Made by a program: the position numbers and the translations under genes
Notes under the pieces: generated by a model
The model's input: the letters and a program-made list of their open reading frames with translations, nothing else
The model's database searches: none
Told to the model about the DNA's origin: nothing
Shown here: one piece after another, positions 17,853-26,314 of the stretch
How the letters are laid out: each line of letters starts with the position of its first letter
How positions within the stretch are numbered: the stretch's first letter is position 1
DNA from: Spirochaetales bacterium Spiro_07
Lineage (GTDB): Bacteria; Spirochaetota; Spirochaetia; Treponematales; Treponemataceae
Direction of reading: 5' to 3'
Length of the DNA: 45,155 bases
NCBI GenBank assembly: GCA_001603145.1
Contig: LVBI01000016.1
Location: 1-45,155, forward strand

Positions 17853-19241
17853 TTACCTCTCAATTTTAACTGCAAGCATTGTTACATCGTCCCTGAGCTT
17901 TTTATCACCATTATAGTCAAGAACCAAATCTGAAATATCGTTTACAAAGTGCTGTGCTGATTTAAATGCACTGTTCTGCAATGTCTGCTTGAACAGTTCC
18001 GTATCGCCAAGCTCAACGCCTTCGTCGTTCATTACTTCTGAAACACCGTCCGTAGCAATCAGAATCATGTCGTCATAGAAAAGCTTCCGTGTTTCAACTT
18101 TAAGCTCATCAAGCTCGATGATACCGACAAGACTACAGTTTGATTCAAGCGGTTTAAGGTTAAATCCGCCCGGCGCTTTCGTTATAACAATCGGGTCTGA
18201 CATAGAAGCGTTGATGTATGTGATTGTCATAGCTTCTGTGTCGACAACGCCGACGAACATAACCGTGTACTTATCATCAAATTTCATGCCTTTGATAGCG
18301 CGGTCAACGGCGCGAATCATAGTCGGCAAATCTTCTTTGTTTTTGATGTTCTTTACAGTGTTGATAACGATGCCCATAACGAGCGCGGCGGCAAGACCTT
18401 TGCCGGAAACATCGCCGAGCAGAAGCAGCGTCTTTGTTTCAGTAATCGGAAGAACTGTATAATAGTCGCCTGAAACATTAACGAGCGGGCGGAAATAAGC
18501 TGCAATATCGAGATGCTTGATTTCCGGCATAACTTTCGGCAGGAACGAGCGCTGTGTTTCAGCAACCATGTTCCATTCCTTTGACAATTCAGAAATGCGG
18601 GTCAATTCCGTGATGATTTCACTGCGGCTTGTGAACGAAACGAATTCATCATAAAGCTGTGCGAAAACAATCGGGTCAAACAGGCGCGTGTAGCGGCAGA
18701 AAACATAGAAATGCTTCTTCTGATAAGCGATAAAAAAGCCACGCGAAGCGTTCTGGTTTGAAACGATGCCGAAATCAGAATCTATAAAATAAATGCCGTC
18801 GCTATGACGCGCCGGGAAATTCCTTTCGAGCGTCTGCATTGTATAATCGTCGCTGACAAGGCGGTCTGGGCTGTTATAGATTACATACTGGCTCTGGCGG
18901 TCAATGAACAATACAGAGCAGTCGCCTCTGTCTTCAAGTTCCTGCTTGATTGCGTTGAACAAATCATCAAGGCTGTATGCAAATCTGATTTTGGCAATGA
19001 ACGCGCTCAAAATTTCAGTTTCTTTTGTATAAAGAACATTGTCTTTGAGTTTTTCACCTAAAAGCCTGTCTATAAAAGTTGATGCCGCAAGCAAAATGCA
19101 GAACGTCACCAATGCAACTAAAAAGCTGAATTGAAATGTAGAGTCTTTAGTCGGAACAAGAAAACTTGCCAGCAGAACAAAAAACAATACACAGAAAAAA
19201 CAGGAAAGAACGAATAATAACTTTCGCCGAGTAGTATACAT
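17853..19241 (-). CDS. Membrane SpoIIE-family PP2C phosphatase
   Basis: The 462-residue protein has two N-terminal transmembrane segments, a sensor region of about 160 residues resembling a GAF fold, and a PP2C/SpoIIE domain (VNVSGDYYTVL, LLLGDVSGKGLAAALVMG, LIATDGVSEVMNDEG, RDDVTMLAVKI). It is the first gene of the four-gene minus-strand operon phosphatase-phosphatase-STAS-VanY. AAGGA precedes the ATG. Two phosphatases feeding one STAS protein would allow two signals to be integrated, but that is inference. Confidence 0.87.
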   Translation of the reverse strand: MYTTRRKLLFVLSCFFCVLFFVLLASFLVPTKDSTFQFSFLVALVTFCILLAASTFIDRLLGEKLKDNVLYTKETEILSAFIAKIRFAYSLDDLFNAIKQELEDRGDCSVLFIDRQSQYVIYNSPDRLVSDDYTMQTLERNFPARHSDGIYFIDSDFGIVSNQNASRGFFIAYQKKHFYVFCRYTRLFDPIVFAQLYDEFVSFTSRSEIITELTRISELSKEWNMVAETQRSFLPKVMPEIKHLDIAAYFRPLVNVSGDYYTVLPITETKTLLLLGDVSGKGLAAALVMGIVINTVKNIKNKEDLPTMIRAVDRAIKGMKFDDKYTVMFVGVVDTEAMTITYINASMSDPIVITKAPGGFNLKPLESNCSLVGIIELDELKVETRKLFYDDMILIATDGVSEVMNDEGVELGDTELFKQTLQNSAFKSAQHFVNDISDLVLDYNGDKKLRDDVTMLAVKIER

Positions 19242-19345
19242 TTTAAATCCTTAAAAAAGCATATTGAATGTGATAACATTATAGCACAGCTTTTTAAAAT
19301 CTGTAAAACAGAATCATCAAGAGAAGGTAAAATTTTATAAAACAT

Positions 19346-19372
19346 AGGGGAAAGCCTTTATGGCCTTCCCCT
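19346..19372 (-). terminator. Putative terminator after dnaJ
   Basis: AGGGGAA (19346-19352) pairs with TTCCCCT (19366-19372), with further GCC/GGC pairing inside. On the minus strand it lies ten bases past the dnaJ stop and is followed by T-rich sequence, though not an unbroken T-run. Confidence 0.5.
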
Positions 19373-19381
19373 CGAAATTCT

Positions 19382-20512
19382 TTAGTTGTTCAATTCTGAA
19401 AGATGCAGCGGTTCGGGCGATTCGTTCTCGCCTTCAATTCTAGAAACCTCTTCGAGCAGCTGCTTTGACTTAGAAGAAAGCTTTGCAGGTACTCTTACGA
19501 TAATCTTTATATAAAGATCGCCCTTCCTTCCGGTTGTGCCGATCGGAACGCCTTCATCTCTTACGCGGAGAAGCTTGCCGTTCTGAGTGCCGGCCGGAAT
19601 GCGGATTTTAATCTTTTTGCCGTCAAGCACAGTAACCGTAAGTTCTGTTCCAAGCGCGGCCTGCATAATCGAAATAGGCACAGCGCAATACAAGTCTTCG
19701 CCGGAACGCTCAAACTGCGGATGCGGCTGGACATGCATGAAAATGTACAAATCTCCGGCCGGGCCGCCGTTTCTTCCGGCATCGCCCTGCTTCGGAATGT
19801 TGATGCGCTTTCCGTCATCAATTCCAGGCGGAATCGTAATCTGAATCTTGCGCTTGCGCTTTTCAAGACCAGAACCGCCGCAAGCCTTGCAAGGATTGTC
19901 GATGATGCTGCCTGCGCCCTGACAAGTCGGGCAAGTCTGTGTCATAGAGAAGAAACCCGAATTGCGGCGGATCTGACCTGCGCCCTGGCAAGTCGGGCAA
20001 GTCTTGCGCTTTGCACCGTCTGCACCGCCTGTGCCTTTACAAGTTTCGCACGGCTCATAATGAGAGAACTGAATCTCGGTCTTTGTTCCGTAAACGGCAT
20101 CTTTAAATGATATTTCCATATCATAGCGGAGATTTGCGCCCTGATTGTTCGCTTCTCCCCTGCCCCTTGAACGGCTGCCGCCGCCGAAGAAACTGCCGAA
20201 AATGCTGTCAAAATCAAAGCCACCGAACAAATCTTGAAAGTCGCTGTAAGCGTGTGAATAGCCGCCACCGCCGCCCGCGCCCATGCCGTCAAGACCGGCA
20301 AAACCATATTGGTCGTAAATTTGACGTTTTTGGTCATCAGAAAGAACTTCGTAAGCTTCTGTAGCCTCTTTGAATTTCTCTTCGGCCTCTTTGTTGCCGG
20401 GATTTCTATCCGGATGATATTGAATCGCTAATTTGCGGTAGCCTTTCTTTATCTCTTCTTTTGTCGCGCCTTTCTGAACACCAAGAACTTCATAATAATC
20501 ACGTTTAGCCAC
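19382..20512 (-). CDS. dnaJ: Chaperone DnaJ
   Basis: DnaJ presents substrates to DnaK and stimulates its ATPase. The 376-residue protein has all type I parts: the J domain with HPD in [10 protein letters not shown], a Gly/Phe-rich linker, four CxxCxGxG zinc repeats ([16 protein letters not shown] twice, CKACGGSG), and the substrate-binding C-terminus. The start codon is GTG (GTGGCTAAACGT), preceded by AAGGG; no ATG fits the conserved [12 protein letters not shown] beginning. It follows dnaK by 89 bases containing a hairpin. Confidence 0.97.
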   Translation of the reverse strand: MAKRDYYEVLGVQKGATKEEIKKGYRKLAIQYHPDRNPGNKEAEEKFKEATEAYEVLSDDQKRQIYDQYGFAGLDGMGAGGGGGYSHAYSDFQDLFGGFDFDSIFGSFFGGGSRSRGRGEANNQGANLRYDMEISFKDAVYGTKTEIQFSHYEPCETCKGTGGADGAKRKTCPTCQGAGQIRRNSGFFSMTQTCPTCQGAGSIIDNPCKACGGSGLEKRKRKIQITIPPGIDDGKRINIPKQGDAGRNGGPAGDLYIFMHVQPHPQFERSGEDLYCAVPISIMQAALGTELTVTVLDGKKIKIRIPAGTQNGKLLRVRDEGVPIGTTGRKGDLYIKIIVRVPAKLSSKSKQLLEEVSRIEGENESPEPLHLSELNN

Positions 20513-20550
20513 GGTTTTACCCTTTTATAAAACTATTCAAATATGGATAA

Positions 20551-20576
20551 AGCCGCCTGCAAAACTGCAAGCGGCT
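20551..20576. terminator. Hairpin in the dnaK-dnaJ gap
   Basis: AGCCGC (20551-20556) pairs with GCGGCT (20571-20576) with an inner TGCA/TGCA pairing. The T-run is on the plus-strand side, so for dnaK transcription it is more likely a partial terminator or processing site than a full stop. Confidence 0.45.
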
Positions 20577-20601
20577 TTTTATCTATCTGCCAATATTAAG
20601 C

Positions 20602-22548
20602 TTATTTCTGCTCGTCAACAACTTCGTAGTCAACGTCATCAGCCTTGCCTTTTGAAGGGCCGCTTGAAGCTGAAGAAGCACCAGCATTTCCGGCAGCGCC
20701 GCTCATGTCTGGGCCTGCACCGGCAGCACCAGCTGCACCAGCCGGGCCTTGATGCTTGTAGATTTCTTCGGCAATCTTATAAGAAGCTTTCTGAAGCTCT
20801 TCTGTCTTTGCCTTGATTTCTTCTACGTTGTCGCCTTCAAGTGCGCGCTTCAAAGCTGCAACGGCATCGTTGATTTTCTGCTTGTCTGCGTCAGAAACCT
20901 TGTCGCCCATGTCTTTAACAGCTTTTTCAGTTGAATAAATCATTGAATCAGCTTCGTTGCGGACATCAACGCGCTCACGCTCTTTCTTATCAGATTCAGC
21001 GTTAGCTTCTGCTTCCTTAACCATGCGGTCAATTTCAGCATCGCTCAAGCCTGTTGAAGATTCAATGCGGACGCTCTGCTCTTTGCCTGTTCCCATGTCT
21101 TTTGCTGAAACGTGAACAATGCCGTTTGCATCGATATCGAATGTAACTTCAATCTGCGGAACACCGCGTGGTGCCGGCGGAATGCCCTCAAGGTCAAAGC
21201 GGCCAAGAGTGCGGTTCTGGCTTGCCATTTCGCGTTCGCCCTGAAGAACGTGGATTGTAACTGCGCTCTGGTTGTCGGCGGCAGTCGAGAAAATCTGGCT
21301 CTTGCGGGTCGGAATCGTTGTATTACGCGGGATGAGTTTTGTACAAACTCCACCCATTGTTTCAATACCAAGAGAAAGCGGTGTAACATCAAGAAGCAGA
21401 ACATCCTTAACGTCGCCGCCAAGAATGCCGCCTTGAATTGCAGCACCGATTGCAACAGCTTCATCTGGGTTTACACCCTTTGAACCGTCTTTGCCGAAGA
21501 TTTCTTTGACTGTTTGCATAACTTTCGGCATACGGGTTGAGCCGCCGACCAAAAGAACTTCGTCAATTTTGTCAGCTGTAATGCCTGCATCAGCAATTGC
21601 CTTGCGGCAAGGCTCTTTTGTGCGCTCAAGCAAGTCTTCTGTCATCTGCTCGAACTTTGCACGTGTCAAAGTCTTCTGCAAATGCTTAGGACCTGTTGCA
21701 TCGGCTGTGATGAACGGAAGGTTGATTTCAGTTGAAGACTGAGCAGAAAGGTCAATCTTTGCCTTTTCAGCTGCTTCACGAAGTCTCTGCAAAGCCATGC
21801 GGTCTTGAGAAAGGTCAATGCCTGTATCAGCCTTGAATTCGTCTATAAGCCAGTTGATAACCTTGCGGTCAAAGTCATCGCCGCCGAGGTGTGTATCGCC
21901 GTTTGTTGACTTAACTTCAAAAACGCCGTCGCCAAGTTCAAGAATAGAAATATCGAATGTACCGCCGCCAAGGTCGTATACAGCGATAATCTTGTCTTTT
22001 GACTGGTCTTTATTGAAACCATAAGCCAAAGATGCGGCTGTCGGCTCGTTGATAATGCGCTTTACATCAAGACCGGCAATCTTACCAGCGTCTTTTGTAG
22101 CCTGACGCTGTGCATCGTTAAAGTATGCAGGAACTGTAATAACAGCTTCTGTAACTGTTTCGCCGAGATAGTCTTCAGCAGTTTTCTTCATCTTCTGAAG
22201 GATGAATGCGCTGATTTCCTGAGGAGAATATGGTTTGCCGTTAATGTCGATGCGGACATCTTCGCCATGATCGATAACCTTGTAAGGAACCATCTTGGCT
22301 TCGCCAGTAAGTTCGTTATAACGGTGACCGATGAAACGCTTAATTGAATAAACTGTGTTCTCCGGGTTTGTTACCATCTGGTTTTTAGCAGGCTGGCCTA
22401 CAATGCGCTCGCCTTTTGCAGTAAAACCTACAATAGACGGAGTTGTTCTTCCGCCTTCTGAGTTCTGAATAACAACAGGCTCGCCGCCTTCCATTACAGA
22501 AACACAAGAGTTGGTTGTTCCCAAGTCAATTCCAATAATTTTTCCCAT
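20602..22548 (-). CDS. dnaK: Chaperone DnaK (Hsp70)
   Basis: DnaK is the ATP-driven Hsp70 chaperone. The 648-residue sequence carries the standard signatures [34 protein letters not shown] and [19 protein letters not shown], followed by the peptide-binding domain ([15 protein letters not shown]) and a helical lid. The Gly/Ala-rich tail ends in [22 protein letters not shown] precedes the ATG. It lies between grpE (51 bases upstream) and dnaJ. Confidence 0.98.
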   Translation of the reverse strand: MGKIIGIDLGTTNSCVSVMEGGEPVVIQNSEGGRTTPSIVGFTAKGERIVGQPAKNQMVTNPENTVYSIKRFIGHRYNELTGEAKMVPYKVIDHGEDVRIDINGKPYSPQEISAFILQKMKKTAEDYLGETVTEAVITVPAYFNDAQRQATKDAGKIAGLDVKRIINEPTAASLAYGFNKDQSKDKIIAVYDLGGGTFDISILELGDGVFEVKSTNGDTHLGGDDFDRKVINWLIDEFKADTGIDLSQDRMALQRLREAAEKAKIDLSAQSSTEINLPFITADATGPKHLQKTLTRAKFEQMTEDLLERTKEPCRKAIADAGITADKIDEVLLVGGSTRMPKVMQTVKEIFGKDGSKGVNPDEAVAIGAAIQGGILGGDVKDVLLLDVTPLSLGIETMGGVCTKLIPRNTTIPTRKSQIFSTAADNQSAVTIHVLQGEREMASQNRTLGRFDLEGIPPAPRGVPQIEVTFDIDANGIVHVSAKDMGTGKEQSVRIESSTGLSDAEIDRMVKEAEANAESDKKERERVDVRNEADSMIYSTEKAVKDMGDKVSDADKQKINDAVAALKRALEGDNVEEIKAKTEELQKASYKIAEEIYKHQGPAGAAGAAGAGPDMSGAAGNAGASSASSGPSKGKADDVDYEVVDEQK

Positions 22549-22599
22549 AATCTATCTCCTATAGTTTATATATATCTAATAAAGCCGCCGGTTTTGCGC

Positions 22600-23232
22600 T
22601 TATTCTGCGCTTTCGCCAGCTTCTTCCTTTTCAGGTTCAGTTTCTTCCGTCTTTGGCTTCGGCATGTTGACCAAAACCTTCGCATGACGGATCACGCGGT
22701 CTTTGAGCTTGTAGCCTTTAAGATAAACTTCTGCACAGACAGGCTCTTCGACATCAGCCGGAACGCTTGACAGCGCTTCATGAATGTTCGGGTCAAAAAC
22801 ATCGCCCGGCTCGCAATAAGAAGAAAGGTCATATTTTGACTCCAAAAAGCCTTTCATCTGCTTGTTTATCATCTTAACGCCGTCGATAACAGCCTTTACG
22901 TCAGTTGCATCCTGCATTGCTGCAAGGCCGCGGTCAAAGTCATCAAGAATGGCAACCAAATCCGTAAGAATTGCGGTGTTGGCGTAATCAAAAGCATCCT
23001 GCTTTTCTTTAATCATCCGCTTACGGTAGTTGTCAAAGTCGGCAACCTTGCGGAGATAATCATCCTTAAGCTTTGCATTCTGCTTTTCAAGCTCCGCATA
23101 TTTCTCTTCAAGAGTCGGCTCCTTAGGCTCTTCCTGTGCGGGCTGTTCCGCAGCGGCCTGCTCTTCTGCCGTTTCTGCAGCGGGCTGAACTTGCTCCTGC
23201 TCTTCTTCTGTTTTCTTTTTGCTTTCACTCAT
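22600..23232 (-). CDS. grpE: Nucleotide exchange factor GrpE
   Basis: GrpE releases ADP from DnaK. The 210-residue protein has a long Glu/Gln/Ala-rich N-terminal region (1-38), a coiled coil with KDDYLRKVADFDNYRKRM, and the beta domain ending in LKDRVIRHAKVLVNMPKP. It is the first gene of the grpE-dnaK-dnaJ cluster. No hrcA gene or CIRCE inverted repeat is seen upstream; instead a small palindrome CTTGCC-aatc-GGCAAG lies at 23254-23269. No clear ribosome binding site precedes the ATG. Confidence 0.95.
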   Translation of the reverse strand: MSESKKKTEEEQEQVQPAAETAEEQAAAEQPAQEEPKEPTLEEKYAELEKQNAKLKDDYLRKVADFDNYRKRMIKEKQDAFDYANTAILTDLVAILDDFDRGLAAMQDATDVKAVIDGVKMINKQMKGFLESKYDLSSYCEPGDVFDPNIHEALSSVPADVEEPVCAEVYLKGYKLKDRVIRHAKVLVNMPKPKTEETEPEKEEAGESAE

Positions 23233-23409
23233 ATACTGAAAATACTAAATCAGCTTGCCAATCGGCAAGGGAAAAATTCAGTTTTTTTGTGATTTTTTTC
23301 AATATATGAACTGCCGCATGAAATTGCTGACAGAATTTCAAAACTAGCTTAAAATAATGCTGCACAAACTGAATGCGCACAACATTAACATCATTATATG
23401 TAGGAAAAA

Positions 23410-23820
23410 ATGGAAAAAGTTTGGGAAGAAATGTACGAAGCGGCAAAAAAGGTTTTGAACAACAGACAGATTTCTGATTATGTTTCAGCAGGCGGGGTGT
23501 CTGCCGCCATTTTATCAAGCTCCGGAAAAATCTATACAGGTGTTTGTATTGATACTGCATCAACGCTTGGAATTTGCGCTGAACGGAACGCGATTTTCAA
23601 TATGATTACAAACGGCGAAAATGAAATATCCAAAGTTCTCTGCTTGTTTCAAGATGAAAACGGAATACGGGACGGCGGCGCTCCATGCGGTGCTTGCAGA
23701 GAATTGATGGTTCAGTTAATGCCGAACGGCCGTTACAAAGACATTGAAATAATGAAAGATTATAACAAAGGCATCACTTTGAAGCTCGGCGATCTGACAC
23801 CCGAATGGTGGATAAAATAA
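23410..23820 (+). CDS. cdd: Cytidine deaminase-like protein
   Basis: The 136-residue protein has the zinc-binding deaminase motifs CAERNA (with the catalytic Glu) and PCGACRE, arranged as in homotetrameric cytidine deaminases and the closely related blasticidin-S deaminase type. It would convert cytidine or deoxycytidine to uridine forms in pyrimidine salvage. The C-terminus KLGDLTPEWWIK and the less typical N-terminus make a different nucleoside-type substrate possible. It is divergent from grpE, with TAGGA ten bases before the ATG. Confidence 0.8.
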   Translation: MEKVWEEMYEAAKKVLNNRQISDYVSAGGVSAAILSSSGKIYTGVCIDTASTLGICAERNAIFNMITNGENEISKVLCLFQDENGIRDGGAPCGACRELMVQLMPNGRYKDIEIMKDYNKGITLKLGDLTPEWWIK

Positions 23821-23889
23821 GCCCCACAAGCATTTACGTGCGCGCTTTTATCTAGCTTTTCTTGTCGTTTGTATCCTGTCTCATTTTTA

Positions 23890-23918
23890 TTGAAAGAACT
23901 ACACTTTTGTGATATAAT
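23890..23918 (+). promoter_or_regulatory. Strong sigma-70 promoter facing the tandem array
   Basis: TTGAAA (23890-23895), a 17-base spacer and a perfect TATAAT (23913-23918). Transcription would begin near 23925, about 43 bases before the first repeat unit and 480 bases before the next large gene. Confidence 0.55.
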
Positions 23919-23967
23919 GATTTAGATTATAATCCCATATCTATTAACACTTTCAGACACATCAACA

Positions 23968-24174
23968 CAAAATCTAACTAGATTTTATAACCAAATCTAG
24001 TTAGATTTGCCAGCCAGTTCTAACTAGATTTGCTACCAAAATCTAGCTAGATTTTACTCCCTCACATTAGAGCAATCCCCTCCCGTTTGTTCTAGTAATC
24101 CTCTCCCTCTTATTAGAACATTACACTCCCTTCTCTTCTAGCAACACACCAATTCTTATTAGAGCAACACAATC
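23968..24174 (+). repeat. Nine-unit tandem array, exact 23-bp period, palindromic cores (array 1)
   Basis: Nine contiguous 23-base units can be laid out without gaps (23968, 23991, 24014, 24037, 24060, 24083, 24106, 24129, 24152). Units 1, 2 and 4 have AAATCTA-nn-TAGATTT cores and unit 3 a near copy; units 5-9 alternate ATTAGA and TTCTAG cores, and the junctions before units 5-8 read CTCC. The 16-mer at 23970-23985 is the exact reverse complement of 23993-24008, giving a 16-bp hairpin with a 7-base loop. There are no unique spacers, so it is not a CRISPR array. The period is not a multiple of three. Confidence 0.8.
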
Positions 24175-24404
24175 ATTAACGTTATATGAATTATGCCGTC
24201 AACCTGCTAAATTCCGCATTGTGGAACTTAAAACAAAACAAGCCGCAAATTCAGAATTATCGCCCCCGCTTGAAGCTTTGCTACAAGCATGTGGCAAGGT
24301 TGTTGATTTATGCAGAAAATGCCTGTATAACAAGTATAGTTTCTGGCTACACTGAATAGTTATACAAACGCCTCGCTGTAACGCTGACAAAGGAAAAACC
24401 AACA
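24175..24404. other. Gap between array 1 and the SH3 gene, no confident gene
   Basis: This stretch shows no clear terminator. An open frame of 57 codons runs from ATG 24186 to TAG 24359, without a ribosome binding site or recognisable family. With the promoter at 23890, the whole stretch could be the long 5' leader of the SH3 gene. Confidence 0.3.
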
Positions 24405-25331
24405 ATGAAGAAGACTATTTTCGTTTTATTTATGTGCTTTGCGGTCATTAATATTTTTGCAAATGAAAAATATGAAAACAATAAATATTTTTGCACAACA
24501 GACCGCCTGAAACTTAGAGAAAATCCAGGACTTGATTCAAAGCTCATTACTGTTCTTGATAAATTGACTGCAGTTGAGTTTCTGCAGGAAGGTGAAAAGC
24601 AGACTATTAGCGAAATGTTACCTTCAACAGAAGTTGCTGAATACAATGATAACTGGGTAAAAGTAAAGACTGTTCCGGCTCAAAGCAACAAGTCTCTCAC
24701 CGGCTGGGTTTACGGCGCTTATATTACGCCGCTGATTGAATGTGAAGCTTTTTCTGATTCAAAGGCAAAGTGCCTGTACTGCAATTTTTATACAGTTACT
24801 AATAGAACTGCCGGTGAAACTAACATAACCTATTATTTCTTGGAAAACGGAACAAACATTTTTAAGACACTGACAATTGTCAATGCGTATGACGGCCCAA
24901 ACTGGGCAACATCAAGCTATCTTTTTCCAAGAATAGAGAACAATAAGAAATATCTTTATGTGTCAACGGAAAACTCTTCAGATACATTTTACTATGACAC
25001 AATTAAACGCTATGACATGACCGACTACAAGAATCCGGCATGGCAGGGAAACAATTCAAAATATATAGAAAGCATAAGAAAAGAATACATATCAGACAGT
25101 ATAGAATATAGTTCTAAAACTGAAGAAAGATTTCACGTGTCTCAAAAGACACCACTTTACAAGACACACAGTTTTGATTCAGAAATAATTTCTACTATTT
25201 TGCCAGCAGAAACGCTTGCTTTTACAGACATGAAGCATCTCTATTTTGAAGATACAAAATCAGGCTTCTGGGCAGCAGTAACGAATAAATCAGAACAATC
25301 CGGCTGGATATGGGTTGATTGTAATAATTGA
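24405..25331 (+). CDS. Exported protein with N-terminal bacterial SH3 domain
   Basis: The 308-residue protein starts with a signal peptide (MKKTIFVLFMCFAVINIFA, cleavage probably after the Ala). An SH3-type beta domain follows at about 28-110 (RLKLRENPGLDSKLITVLDK ... NWVKV ... GWVYGAYITPL). A second, weaker SH3-like segment lies at the C-terminus (TPLYKTHSFDSEIISTILPA ... SGWIWVDC). Proteins of this kind are common in host-associated treponemes, with unknown ligands. AAAGGAAAAACCAACA precedes the ATG. The gene is clearly more AT-rich than the chaperone genes beside it. Confidence 0.75.
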   Translation: MKKTIFVLFMCFAVINIFANEKYENNKYFCTTDRLKLRENPGLDSKLITVLDKLTAVEFLQEGEKQTISEMLPSTEVAEYNDNWVKVKTVPAQSNKSLTGWVYGAYITPLIECEAFSDSKAKCLYCNFYTVTNRTAGETNITYYFLENGTNIFKTLTIVNAYDGPNWATSSYLFPRIENNKKYLYVSTENSSDTFYYDTIKRYDMTDYKNPAWQGNNSKYIESIRKEYISDSIEYSSKTEERFHVSQKTPLYKTHSFDSEIISTILPAETLAFTDMKHLYFEDTKSGFWAAVTNKSEQSGWIWVDCNN

Positions 25332-25387
25332 GGCAGAACACATTGGGCATGGCTTAAAGAGTCTATAACAACAGGAGCAGCACTTAA

Positions 25388-26179
25388 ATGAGAAAATCAA
25401 TCCTTTTAATCATTCTTCTTCCTTTATTGCTGGCATTATTGGCATGTTCAAAAAAAGAAAGTACCCAGAATAAAATTGAAAAGAAGCCTTACCTCTGTGA
25501 CAAAATTGAAATAAATGCTCAAGGCGAAATATCACAAACATCAGATTTAAGAAAACCTATAATTGACTTTCCTTGTTTGTCTGGAAACTATTCTGACGCA
25601 GAAATAGCTTTGATAAAAAGCATTCAGTTAGACTATGTTTCTATGCCAGATTTAAAAGGTGTAGATAAATTCTATAATTTAGAAAACTTAAACTTGTATG
25701 GAAAACAAATTACAGATATTTCAGATTTAAATTTATTGAAGAGAATCAAATTTTTTAAGCTTACAGGTGAAAATCTAAAAAATGTTTCAATGCAATATAT
25801 GCCGGACAGTCTTGAAGGTCTATATCTATATTGCCCGATTCAAAATGATATAACTTTCACAGAGAAAAACAAAAATCTGAAATATGTTATATTTGATGAT
25901 GTTGATCTAAAAATAAGGCGCATTGAAGGGCTTGAGAATTTACCAGATTTGTTGTGCTTATCACTTTTGTATTGTCCGCTGGAAAATCCAGAAGAACTCT
26001 TAAAATTAAAAGGGCTTACATATGAGATTGACTTTACGGTAAGCCGAAGTATTCCGCAAAGTCAGCTTGATGAAATCCTAAAAGAATTAAAAACAAATAA
26101 TCCAGATTGTCATAGAATTTTCGGCTGCTACTTTGACGAGACAGAAAAGATAGAAAACGAGTTTATCTCACCTGAGTAA
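25388..26179 (+). CDS. Lipoprotein with leucine-rich-repeat-like middle
   Basis: The first 20 residues form a clear lipoprotein signal (LLLALLAC, Cys20). The middle has LRR-like spacing: FYNLENLNLYGKQITDISDL, LKRIKFFKLTGENLKNVS, SLEGLYLYCPI, LPDLLCLSLLYCPLENPEEL. The C-terminus (IPQSQLDEILKELKTNNPDC) is helical. It probably sits in a membrane facing the periplasm or surface and binds another protein, but no function can be named. AGGAG precedes the start, 56 bases after the SH3 gene, so the two may be co-transcribed. AT-rich like its neighbour. Confidence 0.7.
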   Translation: MRKSILLIILLPLLLALLACSKKESTQNKIEKKPYLCDKIEINAQGEISQTSDLRKPIIDFPCLSGNYSDAEIALIKSIQLDYVSMPDLKGVDKFYNLENLNLYGKQITDISDLNLLKRIKFFKLTGENLKNVSMQYMPDSLEGLYLYCPIQNDITFTEKNKNLKYVIFDDVDLKIRRIEGLENLPDLLCLSLLYCPLENPEELLKLKGLTYEIDFTVSRSIPQSQLDEILKELKTNNPDCHRIFGCYFDETEKIENEFISPE

Positions 26180-26314
26180 TCTTTTAATGATTATCTGCAA
26201 CATTCAGATTAGCATAACAACAAATCGTGAAAGATAAGCCTGCTATAGTATAAAAACTAATTTTATGCCATACTAAGAAAATCACAAACTCCAAAGTATC
26301 GGGAGGCGTCAATT

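Noticed and set aside
23233-23409. CIRCE element for the grpE operon
   Set aside because: No TTAGCACTC-N9-GAGTGCTAA; only a short CTTGCC/GGCAAG palindrome.
23968-24174. CRISPR array
   Set aside because: The 23-bp units are contiguous with no unique spacers, units differ from one another, and no cas genes are nearby. The same applies to 40761-40898.
24186-24359. 57-codon plus-strand small gene
   Set aside because: No ribosome binding site, no recognisable family, and it follows directly on a repeat array. Conservation would be needed.
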